Origin: Gemella haemolysans
GTDB taxonomy: Bacteria > Bacillota > Bacilli > Staphylococcales > Gemellaceae
Direction of reading: 5' to 3'
Length of the DNA stretch: 64,000 bases
Assembly (NCBI RefSeq): GCF_028308085.1
Contig: NZ_JAQMFS010000027.1
Coordinates: 1-64,000, forward strand
Made by a program: the position numbers and the translations under genes. The first letter of the stretch is position 1. Each line of letters opens with the position of its first letter. Below are positions 1-8,860 of the stretch, piece by piece. The notes under the pieces are model-generated. The model had not been told where the DNA came from, searched no databases, and was given only the letters and a program-made list of their open reading frames with translations.

Positions 1-1
1 T

Positions 2-82
2 CAAGCTGTTCTCGCTAAAAAGAAAGAAATAAGATTAAAACGAAAAAATAGGAAAAAAGCTATACTACTTAATATAGCATAG
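2..82 (+). CDS. Possible C-terminal end of an unidentified plus-strand gene
   Basis: An open frame runs in from the left edge and stops with TAG at 80-82. It encodes 26 residues rich in Lys and Arg, ending in a short hydrophobic stretch. Such basic tails are common at protein C-termini, but the stretch is too short to identify and may be chance. It would converge on the minus-strand yneF operon, with the hairpin at 50-86 between them. Confidence 0.25.
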   Translation, partial: QAVLAKKKEIRLKRKNRKKAILLNIA

Positions 83-86
83 CTTT
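50..86 (-). terminator. Rho-independent terminator of the pyrH-frr-ynzC-yneF operon
   Basis: Read on the minus strand, arms AAAGCTAT and ATAGCTTT enclose a further CTA/TAG pairing. They are followed by a T-rich run. It lies 66 bases past the yneF stop. It may also stop transcripts coming from the left on the plus strand. Confidence 0.6.
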
Positions 87-151
87 CTCCTAATTTTCAA
101 AATCAACCGAATTTGACAAAGAACCTTTTTTTACACATCTGTTTAATTTTA

Positions 152-397
152 TTATTTTTTCATTTGTTTTTGAGCTTGTTTTTGAGCTTTTTGCATGTTG
201 CTCATAACTTGGTTAATTTTTTTACGAGATGGTTTTTGTCCCATTTGACTCATCATACTCATAACCATATCTTCGTTGATTTGAGGATTTTTTTCCATGT
301 AGTTCATGAAATTACGTCTTGCTAGGAAGAACCCTCCTACTACACCAGCAAGTAAACAAATTGCTCCAACTAAAATTGTAACTGCAGTTGCACTCAT
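152..397 (-). CDS. yneF: YneF family small membrane protein (UPF0154)
   Basis: The 81-residue product has one N-terminal transmembrane helix (about residues 5-26, Gly/Ala/Val rich) ending in ARRNF. A polar helix follows with the typical NPQINEDM and a Lys/Gln-rich tail. This is the whole-length pattern of the YneF/UPF0154 family of Firmicutes, whose function is not established. The start has a clear GAAAGGA ribosome binding site. It is the last gene after pyrH, frr and ynzC, only 2 bases from the ynzC stop, so it is probably cotranscribed. Confidence 0.85.
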   Translation of the reverse strand: MSATAVTILVGAICLLAGVVGGFFLARRNFMNYMEKNPQINEDMVMSMMSQMGQKPSRKKINQVMSNMQKAQKQAQKQMKK

Positions 398-399
398 TG

Positions 400-609
400 T
401 TAATTTCCTTTCTTCTTAGGAGTTATATCTTCTCCGTTTTCATTAATTACTTTTGTATTATCTAATATGTTTCGCATATTAGCTTTAAAATTTTGTAAAT
501 ATAGTTGTCTATATTTAGCTAGTTCTTCTGATTCCTCAGCTGTTAATTCACGCTCTTTTTTTGTAGCGTTTAATGTATTAATTTTATCAATAATTTCTTT
601 CATTTCCAT
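400..609 (-). CDS. YnzC/DUF896 family protein (UPF0291)
   Basis: This is a 69-residue soluble, highly charged protein. It has the family hallmarks: a start resembling [11 protein letters not shown], then the motif [16 protein letters not shown], then a short tail ending [11 protein letters not shown]896 proteins are small two-helix proteins; Bacillus YnzC is linked to the SOS operon, but no firm role is known. It starts 4 bases after the frr stop and lacks a strong ribosome binding site, which suggests translational coupling to frr. Confidence 0.85.
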   Translation of the reverse strand: MEMKEIIDKINTLNATKKERELTAEESEELAKYRQLYLQNFKANMRNILDNTKVINENGEDITPKKKGN

Positions 610-613
610 AATA

Positions 614-1171
614 TTATACGCTCATTAACTCATCTTGTTTTTCTTTAGTAACTTTATCGATTTCAGCGACAAATTTATCTGTTACTTTTTGAATATCATC
701 AGAATATCCTTTTAGATCATCTTCAGTAATTTGAGATGATTTTTCTAATTTTTTCATTGAATCCATAGCATCACGACGCACGTTACGTACTGCAACTTTA
801 GCACCTTCTGATTCTTTACCTACTAATTTAGCAAGTTCTTTACGACGTTCTTCAGTTAATGCTGGGAATACAATACGAATAACTGTACCATCATTAGCTG
901 GATTTAATCCTAAATCAGATGCTTGAATAGCTTTTTCGATATCTCCTAATAAAGTTTTTTCATATGGAGAAATAACAAGCATTTTTGGTTCTGGTACAGA
1001 AACACCTGCTACTTGGTTAATCGGAGTTGGTACACCATAGTAATCAACTGTTAATCTATCTAAAACAGCTGCACTAGCTTTACCAGCTCTAATTGATGCT
1101 AATTCACGACGTAAACTAGCGATGGCTTTTTCCATTCTTTCGTTTAAATTATTCATTATTTGTTCAGGCAT
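614..1171 (-). CDS. frr: Ribosome recycling factor
   Basis: The 185-residue product is the usual RRF length. RRF works with EF-G to split post-termination ribosomes. The sequence carries family landmarks: an N-terminal helix with [14 protein letters not shown], the [14 protein letters not shown] segment, [16 protein letters not shown], and the hinge-helix region with [26 protein letters not shown]. The start has GGAG 10 bases upstream. It follows pyrH by 24 bases, the common pyrH-frr order. Confidence 0.97.
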   Translation of the reverse strand: MPEQIMNNLNERMEKAIASLRRELASIRAGKASAAVLDRLTVDYYGVPTPINQVAGVSVPEPKMLVISPYEKTLLGDIEKAIQASDLGLNPANDGTVIRIVFPALTEERRKELAKLVGKESEGAKVAVRNVRRDAMDSMKKLEKSSQITEDDLKGYSDDIQKVTDKFVAEIDKVTKEKQDELMSV

Positions 1172-1195
1172 AATTGTAAACTCCTAATATAAATT

Positions 1196-1909
1196 TTATT
1201 CAATAATTGTTCCTAAATTAGAATCAGAAACAACTTTAACAATGTTATCTGCTTCATCTATTGAAAAGACAATAATTGGCAGGTGGTTATCCATACAGAA
1301 TGTAATAGCTGTAGAATCCATAATTGTTAACCCTTTGTTCATAATATCCATGTATGATAACTTATCATATTTTGTTGCTGTACTATCAAGTTTAGGATCA
1401 GCAGAGTAAACACCATCTACTCCATTTTTACCCATTAAGATAGCCTCTGCACCTATTTCTTTTGCACGTAAAGCTGCTGTTGTATCTGTAGAGAAGTATG
1501 GATTACCTATACCAGCTGCAAAGATAGCAACACGTCTTTTTTCTAGGTGTCTGATTGCACGTCTTCTGATGTAAGGCTCAGCCATTGCTTTCATTTCAAC
1601 TGATGTTAACACACGTGTATCAACACCTTTTTGCTCTAATGAATCTTGTAGTGCTAATGAGTTCATAACTGTAGCCAACATTCCCATTGAGTCAGCTGTA
1701 GCACGTTCCATCCCTAGTTCTTCACCTGTTTTACCACGCCAGATATTTCCACCACCAACAACGATAGCGACTTCTACCCCTTGTTTTACTACTTCAACGA
1801 TTTGAGAAGTTATTTTATTAACAACTTCAGAATCTATTCCAAATCCTTTTCCACCTGCTAGTGCTTCACCACTAAGTTTATATAAAACTCTTTTATATTT
1901 AGTAGCCAT
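1196..1909 (-). CDS. pyrH: UMP kinase
   Basis: The 237-residue amino-acid-kinase-fold protein phosphorylates UMP to UDP in pyrimidine nucleotide synthesis. It shows the N-terminal [10 protein letters not shown], the glycine-rich [10 protein letters not shown] loop, the [15 protein letters not shown] nucleotide segment and the [11 protein letters not shown] region typical of bacterial PyrH. The start has a good GGAGGA site. It heads the pyrH-frr-ynzC-yneF unit. A terminator separates it from upstream tsf, and a possible promoter lies at 1928-1957. Confidence 0.97.
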   Translation of the reverse strand: MATKYKRVLYKLSGEALAGGKGFGIDSEVVNKITSQIVEVVKQGVEVAIVVGGGNIWRGKTGEELGMERATADSMGMLATVMNSLALQDSLEQKGVDTRVLTSVEMKAMAEPYIRRRAIRHLEKRRVAIFAAGIGNPYFSTDTTAALRAKEIGAEAILMGKNGVDGVYSADPKLDSTATKYDKLSYMDIMNKGLTIMDSTAITFCMDNHLPIIVFSIDEADNIVKVVSDSNLGTIIE

Positions 1910-1927
1910 TTTTATCCTCCTAATATA

Positions 1928-1957
1928 TTACAGACATTATTGTTTCTACTATGTCAA
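1928..1957 (-). promoter_or_regulatory. Possible sigma-A promoter of pyrH
   Basis: The minus strand has a consensus -35 TTGACA (1952-1957). A -10 candidate TGTAAT lies at 1928-1933, with an over-long 19-base spacer. It sits just after the tsf terminator, where a new promoter is expected. Confidence 0.4.
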
Positions 1958-1963
1958 CTTTTT

Positions 1964-1992
1964 AAAAAAGCACACACAAGAAGTGTGTGCTT
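1964..1992 (-). terminator. Terminator of the rpsB-tsf operon
   Basis: The minus strand forms a perfect stem AAGCACACAC/GTGTGTGCTT with a 5-base loop, followed by a T run. It lies 36 bases after the tsf stop. Confidence 0.85.
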
Positions 1993-2028
1993 AACCTCTT
2001 TTAATAGTATATATTAAATAGAGAATTA

Positions 2029-2916
2029 TTATTTGCTAGCGTTAACTTGGCTCATTACTTCTTCAGCAAAGTTATCTTCTTTTTTCTCGATACCTTCACC
2101 AACTTCGTAACGTACGAATTTAGCAAGTTTTCCACCTTTTGATGCTACGAATTTTTCAACAGTGAAACTATCGTCTTTAACGAATTTTTGTTTAACAACT
2201 GTGATTTCTTCTAAGAATTTGTTAATTCTACCAACGATCATTTTTTCAACGATGTTAGCAGGTTTTCCTTCGTTTAATGCTTGCTCAGTTAATACTTTTT
2301 TCTCGTGCTCAAGTACATCAGCTGGTACTTCGCTTTCGTCTAAGTATTTAGGAGCTAAAGCAGCGATGTGCATTGCAACATCTTTAGCTGCTTCTTCATC
2401 TGTGCTTCCTTCAACAAGAGTAAGAACACCGATTCTTCCTCCCATGTGAGAGTATGCACCAAATGCATCAGCATCTGTTTTAGAAACAACTTCAAATCTT
2501 CTTAATGAAAGTTTTTCACCGATTGTAGCGATTCCTTCATTAATTACTGCTTCAACAGTTCCACCTTGAGCTTCAACTTGAAGAGCTTCTTCTAAAGTTT
2601 TTGGTTCAGCTGCTAAGATAGCTTCTGCAACATTTTTTACTAAAGCAACGAATTTTTCGTTTTTAGCAACGAAGTCAGTTTCTGAGTTAATTTCTAAGAT
2701 AACAGCTTTGTTACCTTTAACTTCGATGTAAGCAAGACCTTCTGCAGCGATTCTATCAGCTTTTTTAGCTGCTTTAGCGATACCATTTTCTCTTAGGTAG
2801 TCGATTGCTGCTTCGATATCTCCATCAGTTTGAGTTAGTGCTTTTTTACAGTCCATCATACCAGCACCAGTACGTTCTCTTAATTCTTTTACCAAACTAG
2901 CTGTAATTTGTGCCAT
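2029..2916 (-). CDS. tsf: Translation elongation factor Ts
   Basis: EF-Ts (295 residues) is the nucleotide exchange factor for EF-Tu. The N-terminal UBA-like domain shows [19 protein letters not shown] and the [19 protein letters not shown] segment. The core carries the conserved [14 protein letters not shown] motif. The C-terminal part with [21 protein letters not shown] is complete. It lies downstream of rpsB with 56 bases between and no terminator, so one transcript is expected. Confidence 0.97.
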   Translation of the reverse strand: MAQITASLVKELRERTGAGMMDCKKALTQTDGDIEAAIDYLRENGIAKAAKKADRIAAEGLAYIEVKGNKAVILEINSETDFVAKNEKFVALVKNVAEAILAAEPKTLEEALQVEAQGGTVEAVINEGIATIGEKLSLRRFEVVSKTDADAFGAYSHMGGRIGVLTLVEGSTDEEAAKDVAMHIAALAPKYLDESEVPADVLEHEKKVLTEQALNEGKPANIVEKMIVGRINKFLEEITVVKQKFVKDDSFTVEKFVASKGGKLAKFVRYEVGEGIEKKEDNFAEEVMSQVNASK

Positions 2917-2972
2917 TTTGATTTGCCTCCGTTATTTTATTTTTATATTTTTTATTATTTATTATCTTTAGA

Positions 2973-3710
2973 TTATTCTTCTGTTGCTTCTACTTCTTCT
3001 ACGAAAGCTTCTTCAGTTTCTTCGATGTTTCCTTCATTGTAAGCTACAAAAGCGTCTGCCATTTTAGCTGTTAATAATTTAACCGCACGGATAGCGTCAT
3101 CGTTTGCAGGGATTACGTAATCAACGTCATCTGGATCACAGTTTGTATCTACGATACCCACTACAGGAATTCCTAATTTTTTAGCTTCAGCAATAGCGTT
3201 GTGCTCTTTCTTAGGATCTACTACGAAGATTGCATCTGGCATACCTTTCATTTCACGAATTCCACCTAGGAATTTGTTTAATTTATCGTATTCTTTTCTT
3301 AATTCGATAACTTCTTTTTTAGGTAATACTTCGAATACTCCATCAGCTTCCATTTTTTCAATTTCAGCGATTCTGTCAATACGTCCTTTAATAGTTTTGT
3401 AGTTAGTTAAAGTTCCACCTAACCAACGGTGATTGATGTAGTATTGACCACTTCTTTCAGCTTCTTCTTTAATAGCATCTTGTGCTTGTTTTTTAGTACC
3501 TACGAATAACATTTTTCCGCCTTGATCAGCAACTGATTTTACGAATTCGTATGCTTCGTCAACTTTCTTAACTGTTTTTTGTAAGTCGATAATGTAGATA
3601 CCGTTTCTTTCTGTGAAGATGTATTTGTCCATTTTAGGGTTCCATCTTCTTGTTTGGTGACCGAAGTGTACACCAGCTTCTAATAATTGTTTCATTGAAA
3701 TAACTGCCAT
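2973..3710 (-). CDS. rpsB: 30S ribosomal protein S2
   Basis: S2 (245 residues) is a late-assembling protein of the small subunit. Landmarks are [60 protein letters not shown] and [15 protein letters not shown]. The acidic C-terminal tail ([16 protein letters not shown]) is typical of Firmicutes. The start follows an AAGGAGGAAA site. A structured 118-base leader and a consensus promoter lie upstream. Confidence 0.98.
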   Translation of the reverse strand: MAVISMKQLLEAGVHFGHQTRRWNPKMDKYIFTERNGIYIIDLQKTVKKVDEAYEFVKSVADQGGKMLFVGTKKQAQDAIKEEAERSGQYYINHRWLGGTLTNYKTIKGRIDRIAEIEKMEADGVFEVLPKKEVIELRKEYDKLNKFLGGIREMKGMPDAIFVVDPKKEHNAIAEAKKLGIPVVGIVDTNCDPDDVDYVIPANDDAIRAVKLLTAKMADAFVAYNEGNIEETEEAFVEEVEATEE

Positions 3711-3828
3711 AGTTATTTTCCTCCTTGGTTTTTTCCTCCGACACTCTCTAAGCTTACTGCAAACATAAATGCACCGAGCAGCTACTCAAATGTCGTGTGT
3801 TATATTTTTGTTGGTTTTTACTCAACTT
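3711..3828 (-). promoter_or_regulatory. Structured 5' leader of rpsB, candidate S2 autoregulatory RNA
   Basis: The untranslated leader between the predicted transcript start and rpsB is unusually rich in self-complementary pieces for this AT-rich genome. CGACA near its 5' side can pair with TGTCG just before the ribosome binding site. Between these lie a small palindrome (GAGTAGCTGCTC, one G-U pair) and TGCA...TGCA. This resembles ribosomal-protein leaders that bind their own product. The structure is my reading; binding to S2 is inference. Confidence 0.45.
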
Positions 3829-3833
3829 TATTA

Positions 3834-3862
3834 ATTATATAGCATAAACAACCAAAAATCAA
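3834..3862 (-). promoter_or_regulatory. Sigma-A promoter of rpsB-tsf
   Basis: The minus strand has -35 TTGATT (3857-3862), a 17-base spacer and -10 TATAAT (3834-3839). Confidence 0.8.
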
Positions 3863-3992
3863 GTATTTTATTAGACTTTTTACTTATTAATACGATATTC
3901 AAAGTAGAGGATATCTAGTTAATAATTTTTATACTTTTATATAGTAAGAAAATATTATTTCATTCTTAATCAAAATAATTTCGTTTAATATC

Positions 3993-4021
3993 TTGATTTT
4001 TTCATTAAGTAGTATTATAAT
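3993..4021 (+). promoter_or_regulatory. Sigma-A promoter of the zinc importer genes
   Basis: The plus strand has -35 TTGATT (3993-3998), a 17-base spacer and a perfect -10 TATAAT (4016-4021). The Zur-type palindrome follows 9 bases after the -10. Confidence 0.8.
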
Positions 4022-4030
4022 CTATTAGAA

Positions 4031-4043
4031 CGTAATAATTACG
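4031..4043 (+). promoter_or_regulatory. Zur operator
   Basis: CGTAATAATTACG is a perfect 13-base palindrome. It matches the core of the Firmicutes Zur box (known consensus core CGTAATNATTACG). It lies across the expected transcript start, so zinc-loaded Zur should block the promoter at 3993-4021. The downstream genes encode a zinc-type importer, which supports the call. Confidence 0.85.
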
Positions 4044-4064
4044 AATAACGGAGGAATATTACAA

Positions 4065-5108
4065 ATGAATAAATTTTTTAAACTAATTTCAATTGTTGCT
4101 GCATTCGCACTACTTTTAGTCGGATGTTCAAGCAAAACGAATTCTGGAGCTTCAAACTCTGGAAGTAAAACTAAAATTGTTACTTCAGTTAACTTTTATG
4201 CAGAAGTAGCTAAGAGTATTGCAGGAGATAAAGCAGAAGTTTCATCTATTATTACTTCAACTTCAGTTGATCCTCATGATTTCGAACCAACAGCTCAAGA
4301 TGCTAAAGCTGTAGCCGATGCTAACATTGCTATTTTAAACGGTGGTGGTTATGATTCATGGTTTGAAAAACTTACTGCAAATAGTAAAGACATTAAAAAA
4401 ATTGATGGCGCTAAACTACTAGGACTTAAAGATGGAGATAATGAACACATTTGGTATAATCCTGAAGTAATGAGTAAAGTTGCTGACGAACTTACTAAAG
4501 TATTATCAGAAAAAGATTCTTCTAATAAAGATTTCTACGAAAAAAATAGAGATAACTATAAAAAGGAACTTTCTAAAATTACTGATAAAATTAATTCATT
4601 AAAAGAAAAAGCAAATGGAAAATCAGTATTAACAACTGAACCTGTTTTTGAATATGCGGTAGATGCATTAGGATTCAAAACTAGTGAACAAGTTAAAAAA
4701 TTAGCTCAAGCTACTGAAGAAGGTAACGATCCTGCTCCACAAGACTTAAAAGCTATCCAAGAGCAAATTAAATCTAAACAAATTTCATTAATCATAAACA
4801 ACGTTCAAACTACAAATAAAACTATCGAAGGCTTAATTAGCTTAGCTGAACAAAATAAAGTACCAGTACTTAATGTAACTGAAACACAACCTGATGGTAA
4901 AACATACATTGAATGGATGTTAGATCAATATAATAAACTAGAAGAAATCCTAAATGGTGGTTCTGGTGAAAAAGCTTATCATGTTGAAGGTGCTGATGAA
5001 GGACACTCTCACGACCACGGTCACGAAGGTCATTCTCATGAAGGACACTCTCATGGAGATAAAGACAAAGATCATGACGACGATCACGAAAAAGAACATA
5101 AACATTAA
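4065..5108 (+). CDS. Zinc ABC transporter substrate-binding lipoprotein
   Basis: This 347-residue lipoprotein of the ZnuA/TroA cluster captures metal outside the membrane. It has a signal peptide with lipobox LLVGC (Cys21). Metal ligands visible are His71 (VDPHDFEP), His128 (EHIWYNP) and Glu273 (TETQPDGKT). The position that is His in typical ZnuA reads TEPVFEY, with Glu192 near it. An extra C-terminal tail (about 306-347) carries 13 His among Asp, Glu and Lys residues. ZnuA proteins usually have their His-rich loop in the middle, so this placement is notable. A Zur box precedes the gene, and the ATPase and permease genes follow. Specificity for zinc is inferred from the Zur box and the His tail. 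Confidence 0.92.
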   Translation: MNKFFKLISIVAAFALLLVGCSSKTNSGASNSGSKTKIVTSVNFYAEVAKSIAGDKAEVSSIITSTSVDPHDFEPTAQDAKAVADANIAILNGGGYDSWFEKLTANSKDIKKIDGAKLLGLKDGDNEHIWYNPEVMSKVADELTKVLSEKDSSNKDFYEKNRDNYKKELSKITDKINSLKEKANGKSVLTTEPVFEYAVDALGFKTSEQVKKLAQATEEGNDPAPQDLKAIQEQIKSKQISLIINNVQTTNKTIEGLISLAEQNKVPVLNVTETQPDGKTYIEWMLDQYNKLEEILNGGSGEKAYHVEGADEGHSHDHGHEGHSHEGHSHGDKDKDHDDDHEKEHKH

Positions 5109-5160
5109 TAAGAAGATTAAAAATTAGTCTTCACATATTATAAATATGTAGTATAATATA

Positions 5161-5196
5161 AAGAAGAGATTCTAAATCGTATCTCTTCTTTTTTAT
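5161..5196 (+). terminator. Intra-operon terminator after the zinc lipoprotein gene
   Basis: Perfect 10-base arms AAGAAGAGAT and ATCTCTTCTT flank a 10-base loop and lead into a T run. It lies between the binding-protein gene and the ABC ATPase gene. Partial readthrough would yield more binding protein than membrane complex. A weak promoter-like pair (TTCACA 5130-5135, TATAAT 5152-5157) lies just before it. Confidence 0.85.
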
Positions 5197-5241
5197 ATTC
5201 AAAATATAACAAATAAAAATTTAAATAATTTAGGAGATTTT

Positions 5242-5952
5242 ATGACTGAACTTAATATAAAAAATCTCACTTATTCAATAGGAGATAAAACAATTTTAGA
5301 CAACATTTCTTTTTCTGTATCTTCAGGAGATGTTGTCGCTGTTGTTGGGAAAAACGGTGTTGGTAAAACAACATTACTAAACAATATACTTGAAAAATTA
5401 AATAAAACTAATGAGATTACTCTTGTAGGAGAAAACCCAACTCTTGGTTATGTCCCTCAGTTTAGACAAATTGATGAAGAACTTCCTTTATCAGCTAAAG
5501 ACTTTGTATCATTACCAATTCAAAAAGGATTTCTTCCATGGCTTAGTAAAAAAGAAAAAGAAAGTATTAAAAATGCTTTATCTTTAACAAATTCTATTAA
5601 ACTAGAAAATAAATCTATAGGTACTCTTTCAGGTGGTGAAAAACAACGTGTTTTCTTGGCTCAAGCACTAGTAAATAAACCTAACTTATTACTTCTTGAT
5701 GAGTTCACATCTAACCTAGACAAAACTAGTGAAGTGGAATGTATGACTTTGGTTAAAGATATTACAAAAAAAGAAAACATTATTACTCTTTGTATAACTC
5801 ACGAGCTTTCACTTTTAGATGAGAAATATGTTGATAAAATACTATACCTAGAAAAAGGTTGCTTCAAATTTATCAGTATAGCGGACTATAACAAAGAGAA
5901 GAATACACTAAAACTTTGTAAACACTATGTAGGAGATAACAACCATGTTTAA
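5242..5952 (+). CDS. Zinc ABC transporter ATP-binding protein
   Basis: This 236-residue ABC ATPase powers the importer. It shows Walker A GKNGVGKTT, Q-loop around GYVPQFRQ, signature LSGGEKQRV, Walker B LLLLDEF, D-loop SNLD and the switch His in ITHEL. The gene overlaps the permease gene by 8 bases and follows the lipoprotein gene, giving the standard order for the ZnuACB/AdcACB class. The Walker B glutamate is followed by Phe instead of the more common Pro, which is seen in some family members. Confidence 0.93.
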   Translation: MTELNIKNLTYSIGDKTILDNISFSVSSGDVVAVVGKNGVGKTTLLNNILEKLNKTNEITLVGENPTLGYVPQFRQIDEELPLSAKDFVSLPIQKGFLPWLSKKEKESIKNALSLTNSIKLENKSIGTLSGGEKQRVFLAQALVNKPNLLLLDEFTSNLDKTSEVECMTLVKDITKKENIITLCITHELSLLDEKYVDKILYLEKGCFKFISIADYNKEKNTLKLCKHYVGDNNHV

Positions 5953-6739
5953 TTATGATTTTATGCAAAATGCCTTTATAGCTGGTACAATCGTTGCAAT
6001 AATGGCAGGATATATAGGTGTGTTTGTGATGGCTAGAAATATGTCATTTATCTCTCATACTCTATCACATGTTGGTTTCGCAGGAGCGGCTTTTGCTGTT
6101 TTCTTAGGAATAAATCCAATATACGGATTACTAATCTTTACTATTACAATGTCATATCTTGTTGGTCATCTTAGCGTTAAAGCATTTAGACGAGAAGCTA
6201 CAGTAAGTGTTATGTTAGGAATCTTTCTTGGACTAGGACTACTGTTCCTATCTTTAACACCGAAGAGCACTAGTTATGTTAATAATATTCTTTTCGGTAG
6301 TGTTGTTTCAATTACAAGAGATGATGTTAAATTAATTTTCACACTCGCATTAGCCGTAATTTTATTACTTTCTATTTTCTATAGAAAAATTAAATTTGAT
6401 TCGTTTGATGCGATTGGAGCAAAAGCTTTAGGACTTAACGGAAAATTTATTTCAATATTTTTCTTAGTTCTATTATCTGTTGCTACTAGTATCACAGTAC
6501 CAGTAGTAGGAGCATTATTAATGTTCGTACTATTAACGGTACCTGCTAGTGCAGCTAGGTATCTTACTAACAAAGTTGGACTAATGATTGTTATATCAGT
6601 TTCATTTGCTCTAATTGGAACATGGGCCGGGATTACACTTTCTTACTATACTTCCCTACCTACTACATTCTTCATTGCAACAATAGAAGCAATCTTCTAC
6701 TTTGCTAGTTTAGGATATTATAATCTAAAAAGAAAATAA
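5945..6739 (+). CDS. Zinc ABC transporter permease (ZnuB/AdcB family)
   Basis: The 264-residue protein is very hydrophobic, with about seven to eight predicted transmembrane helices. It belongs to the ABC-3 permease family (ZnuB, TroC, AdcB). Family features include the N-terminal ARNMSFISHTLSHVGFAGAA, DAIGAKALGLN, and VVGALLMFVLLTVPASAARYLT. It forms the channel through which the metal passes inward. It is the last gene of the unit, followed by a bidirectional terminator hairpin. Confidence 0.93.
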   Translation: MFNYDFMQNAFIAGTIVAIMAGYIGVFVMARNMSFISHTLSHVGFAGAAFAVFLGINPIYGLLIFTITMSYLVGHLSVKAFRREATVSVMLGIFLGLGLLFLSLTPKSTSYVNNILFGSVVSITRDDVKLIFTLALAVILLLSIFYRKIKFDSFDAIGAKALGLNGKFISIFFLVLLSVATSITVPVVGALLMFVLLTVPASAARYLTNKVGLMIVISVSFALIGTWAGITLSYYTSLPTTFFIATIEAIFYFASLGYYNLKRK

Positions 6740-6747
6740 TATAAAAT

Positions 6748-6788
6748 CAACCACTGTTACTATCACATTTTATAGTCACAGTGGTTAT
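6748..6788 (+). terminator. Terminator after the zinc importer
   Basis: Arms AACCACTGT and ACAGTGGTT flank a loop of about 20 bases, 8 bases past the permease stop. It can act for the plus-strand genes; the next hairpin serves ezrA from the other side. Confidence 0.65.
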
Positions 6789-6820
6789 TAATTATACATT
6801 TTTAAAAGTTTTATAACCTA

Positions 6821-6854
6821 AAAAATGCCCTGGTTTTATTTCTAAAACTAGGGC
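6821..6854 (-). terminator. Terminator of ezrA
   Basis: On the minus strand GCCCTAGTTTTA pairs with TAAAACCAGGGC around a 4-base loop and runs into six T. It begins 7 bases after the ezrA stop. Confidence 0.85.
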
Positions 6855-6861
6855 TTCTTCT

Positions 6862-8556
6862 CTATCTAGGTTTTACTGAATTTCTAATTCTTTCGTATGC
6901 ACCTGGTTCAACTTTATCTAGAGAATTTCTAATAATTTCTAGAGTTTTGTTGTAACGATACTCTCTATAATATTGTTCAGCAACTGTTAATTGTTGGTGG
7001 AATTCAACATTATCTTTTCTGTATCTATTTGCATAACGAATTAGTTTTTCGATTAACTCGATATCAGTAAGAATGTTATTAACTTCTGATGCATAGATAT
7101 CAAGTGATTCTTCAGCTTCAGCAACTGCACGTTTTAATAAATCGATATTAATAGGTTCTTTTTTAAGCTCCTCTAATGCATATCTATAACTGTCAGTTAC
7201 ATCTTTATATAAAACGATAAATCTATCACTAAATCCTGGAACACGTGAATTATCTAATTTACGTTTAATAACTTCTTTTTCTTGATTGATGAAGATAAGT
7301 TTTTCACGAGCGTGACCTTCTTCTTCACGAAGACTTGTTAGATATCTAGAGTAGTTCGTTTGATCTTCTTCGATTTTTTCTAATCCTTGACCTAGTAATT
7401 CTACTTTTTCTTTTAAGTCTTTGTAGTTTAATTTTGGTTGATTATTAATATATACATCGATATCATGTTTAACATCAAGTAAATCACTAAGTTCATCATA
7501 ATAGTTAGCGACCATTTCTTCATCTTTTTGATAGATTTGGTATCTATTTTTGATTTCTTGAATATTGTTATATAAAGCTTCATTTAGTTTATCTTGTAAT
7601 TCAAGTTTATTAGTAATTTCTCTATAATTTTCCTCAATATATTTTTTATAATCAAGTTCTTTTTTTAGATCATTAGAAACTTCATCGATAACATCATAAA
7701 TACCATCAAGAATGTTTTCTATTAAATCTATATCACCAGATTTAACTTTTTCACGTGCATCGCTAAGTTGCCATACACTACTTTCAATTTTACTTGAAAT
7801 TTCTAGGTGATTAAGTTTAAATCCTTTTTTCTCCATTTCCTCAACTTTTAGTCTTAATGACTGAATTTGAGCTGGACAAGTTTTTTCAATCTCTTTTAAC
7901 AAATCAGGTAAAACTTCCATTCTTTCTTTAAGATCATCTATTAATACTTTAACAGAATTAATTTTTTCTTGAGCTTCAAGGTATTTACCAGTTGATGTTA
8001 AGAGTTTGAAATCATCAAGCTGTGGTGCAATTTCTTTGATACTTTGTTCAAATTGTTCTGCTGCAGCCCCGTATTGATGACGTTTAGCTAATAGTTCTCT
8101 ATTAAGCTCTTTGTACTCAACTACGATTTCTTCATATAGTTCTCTATTTCTAGGTTCAACTTCTGTCAATTCTTTAATTTCTCTTCTAATTCCAGCAATT
8201 CTATCTTTGATATTAGCAATTAATTCACCACTATTCATAATTACTTCATCAGCACGTTTGAAATTAAATTTATCAATATAAGTTTCTGCACTATAAAGAT
8301 CTCTGTCAAGTTCTTCAATATCGATGCTTTGAATTTCGTACCATTCGCTTTCCCATTGAGAATAAAGTTTTTCAGCTTTACCAGCAATTTCTAGCGCTTT
8401 TACTTTTTTCAAATCATCAGATAGTGTTTCTCTCTCTAGCTCATCTTTCATAACTAAAAGAGGGTATAAATCTTGTTTCTTCCTATTTCTGAAGACGAAT
8501 AGTGCTACTACTCCTCCAAGAACAAGGATACACACAAATAAAAATATATATGTCAT
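6862..8556 (-). CDS. ezrA: Septation ring formation regulator EzrA
   Basis: This 564-residue protein has one N-terminal transmembrane helix (about residues 2-22) and then a long, nearly all alpha-helical coiled-coil body. That is the architecture of EzrA, the spectrin-like membrane protein that regulates FtsZ ring assembly in low-GC Gram-positives. Matches include FVFRNRKKQDLYP after the membrane helix, the ETYIDKFNFKRADEVI region and a C-terminal stretch with QLTVAEQYYREYRYNKTLEII. Length is normal. It is monocistronic, with its own promoter and terminator. Confidence 0.95.
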   Translation of the reverse strand: MTYIFLFVCILVLGGVVALFVFRNRKKQDLYPLLVMKDELERETLSDDLKKVKALEIAGKAEKLYSQWESEWYEIQSIDIEELDRDLYSAETYIDKFNFKRADEVIMNSGELIANIKDRIAGIRREIKELTEVEPRNRELYEEIVVEYKELNRELLAKRHQYGAAAEQFEQSIKEIAPQLDDFKLLTSTGKYLEAQEKINSVKVLIDDLKERMEVLPDLLKEIEKTCPAQIQSLRLKVEEMEKKGFKLNHLEISSKIESSVWQLSDAREKVKSGDIDLIENILDGIYDVIDEVSNDLKKELDYKKYIEENYREITNKLELQDKLNEALYNNIQEIKNRYQIYQKDEEMVANYYDELSDLLDVKHDIDVYINNQPKLNYKDLKEKVELLGQGLEKIEEDQTNYSRYLTSLREEEGHAREKLIFINQEKEVIKRKLDNSRVPGFSDRFIVLYKDVTDSYRYALEELKKEPINIDLLKRAVAEAEESLDIYASEVNNILTDIELIEKLIRYANRYRKDNVEFHQQLTVAEQYYREYRYNKTLEIIRNSLDKVEPGAYERIRNSVKPR

Positions 8557-8860
8557 ATATCTTCCCCCTGAATGTTTTATTTAATTGTTTACGTTTATTA
8601 ATACAATAACCTAACAAAATTATACCATTTTTATCACAAAAAACAAAGTGTTTCAGTAATTTTTTTAAATTTTTTTCAATTTTTCTTATTAAGAAAATTA
8701 TTAAATACTTTTAGCATATTTTAAACATCTACTATTTTCCTTTAATAATCTTCATTTTTAAACAATATAAAAATTTTTATTATAGGTATACTATTCTTAT
8801 CACTTTATTTTTTTTACCTATTATGCGAAAATATAATAAAGTCTTTAAAAGAGGTGTATT
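8557..8860. other. Intergenic region between divergent ezrA and the sulfoxide reductase gene
   Basis: This stretch is extremely AT-rich and non-coding. It holds the ezrA promoter (8619-8646, minus). On the plus strand TATAAT lies near 8834, in front of the AAAGAGG ribosome binding site of the next gene, but without a good -35. Nothing else can be supported. Confidence 0.6.
8619..8646 (-). promoter_or_regulatory. Sigma-A promoter of ezrA
   Basis: The minus strand has -35 TTGTTT (8641-8646), a 16-base spacer and -10 TATAAT (8619-8624). Confidence 0.65.
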
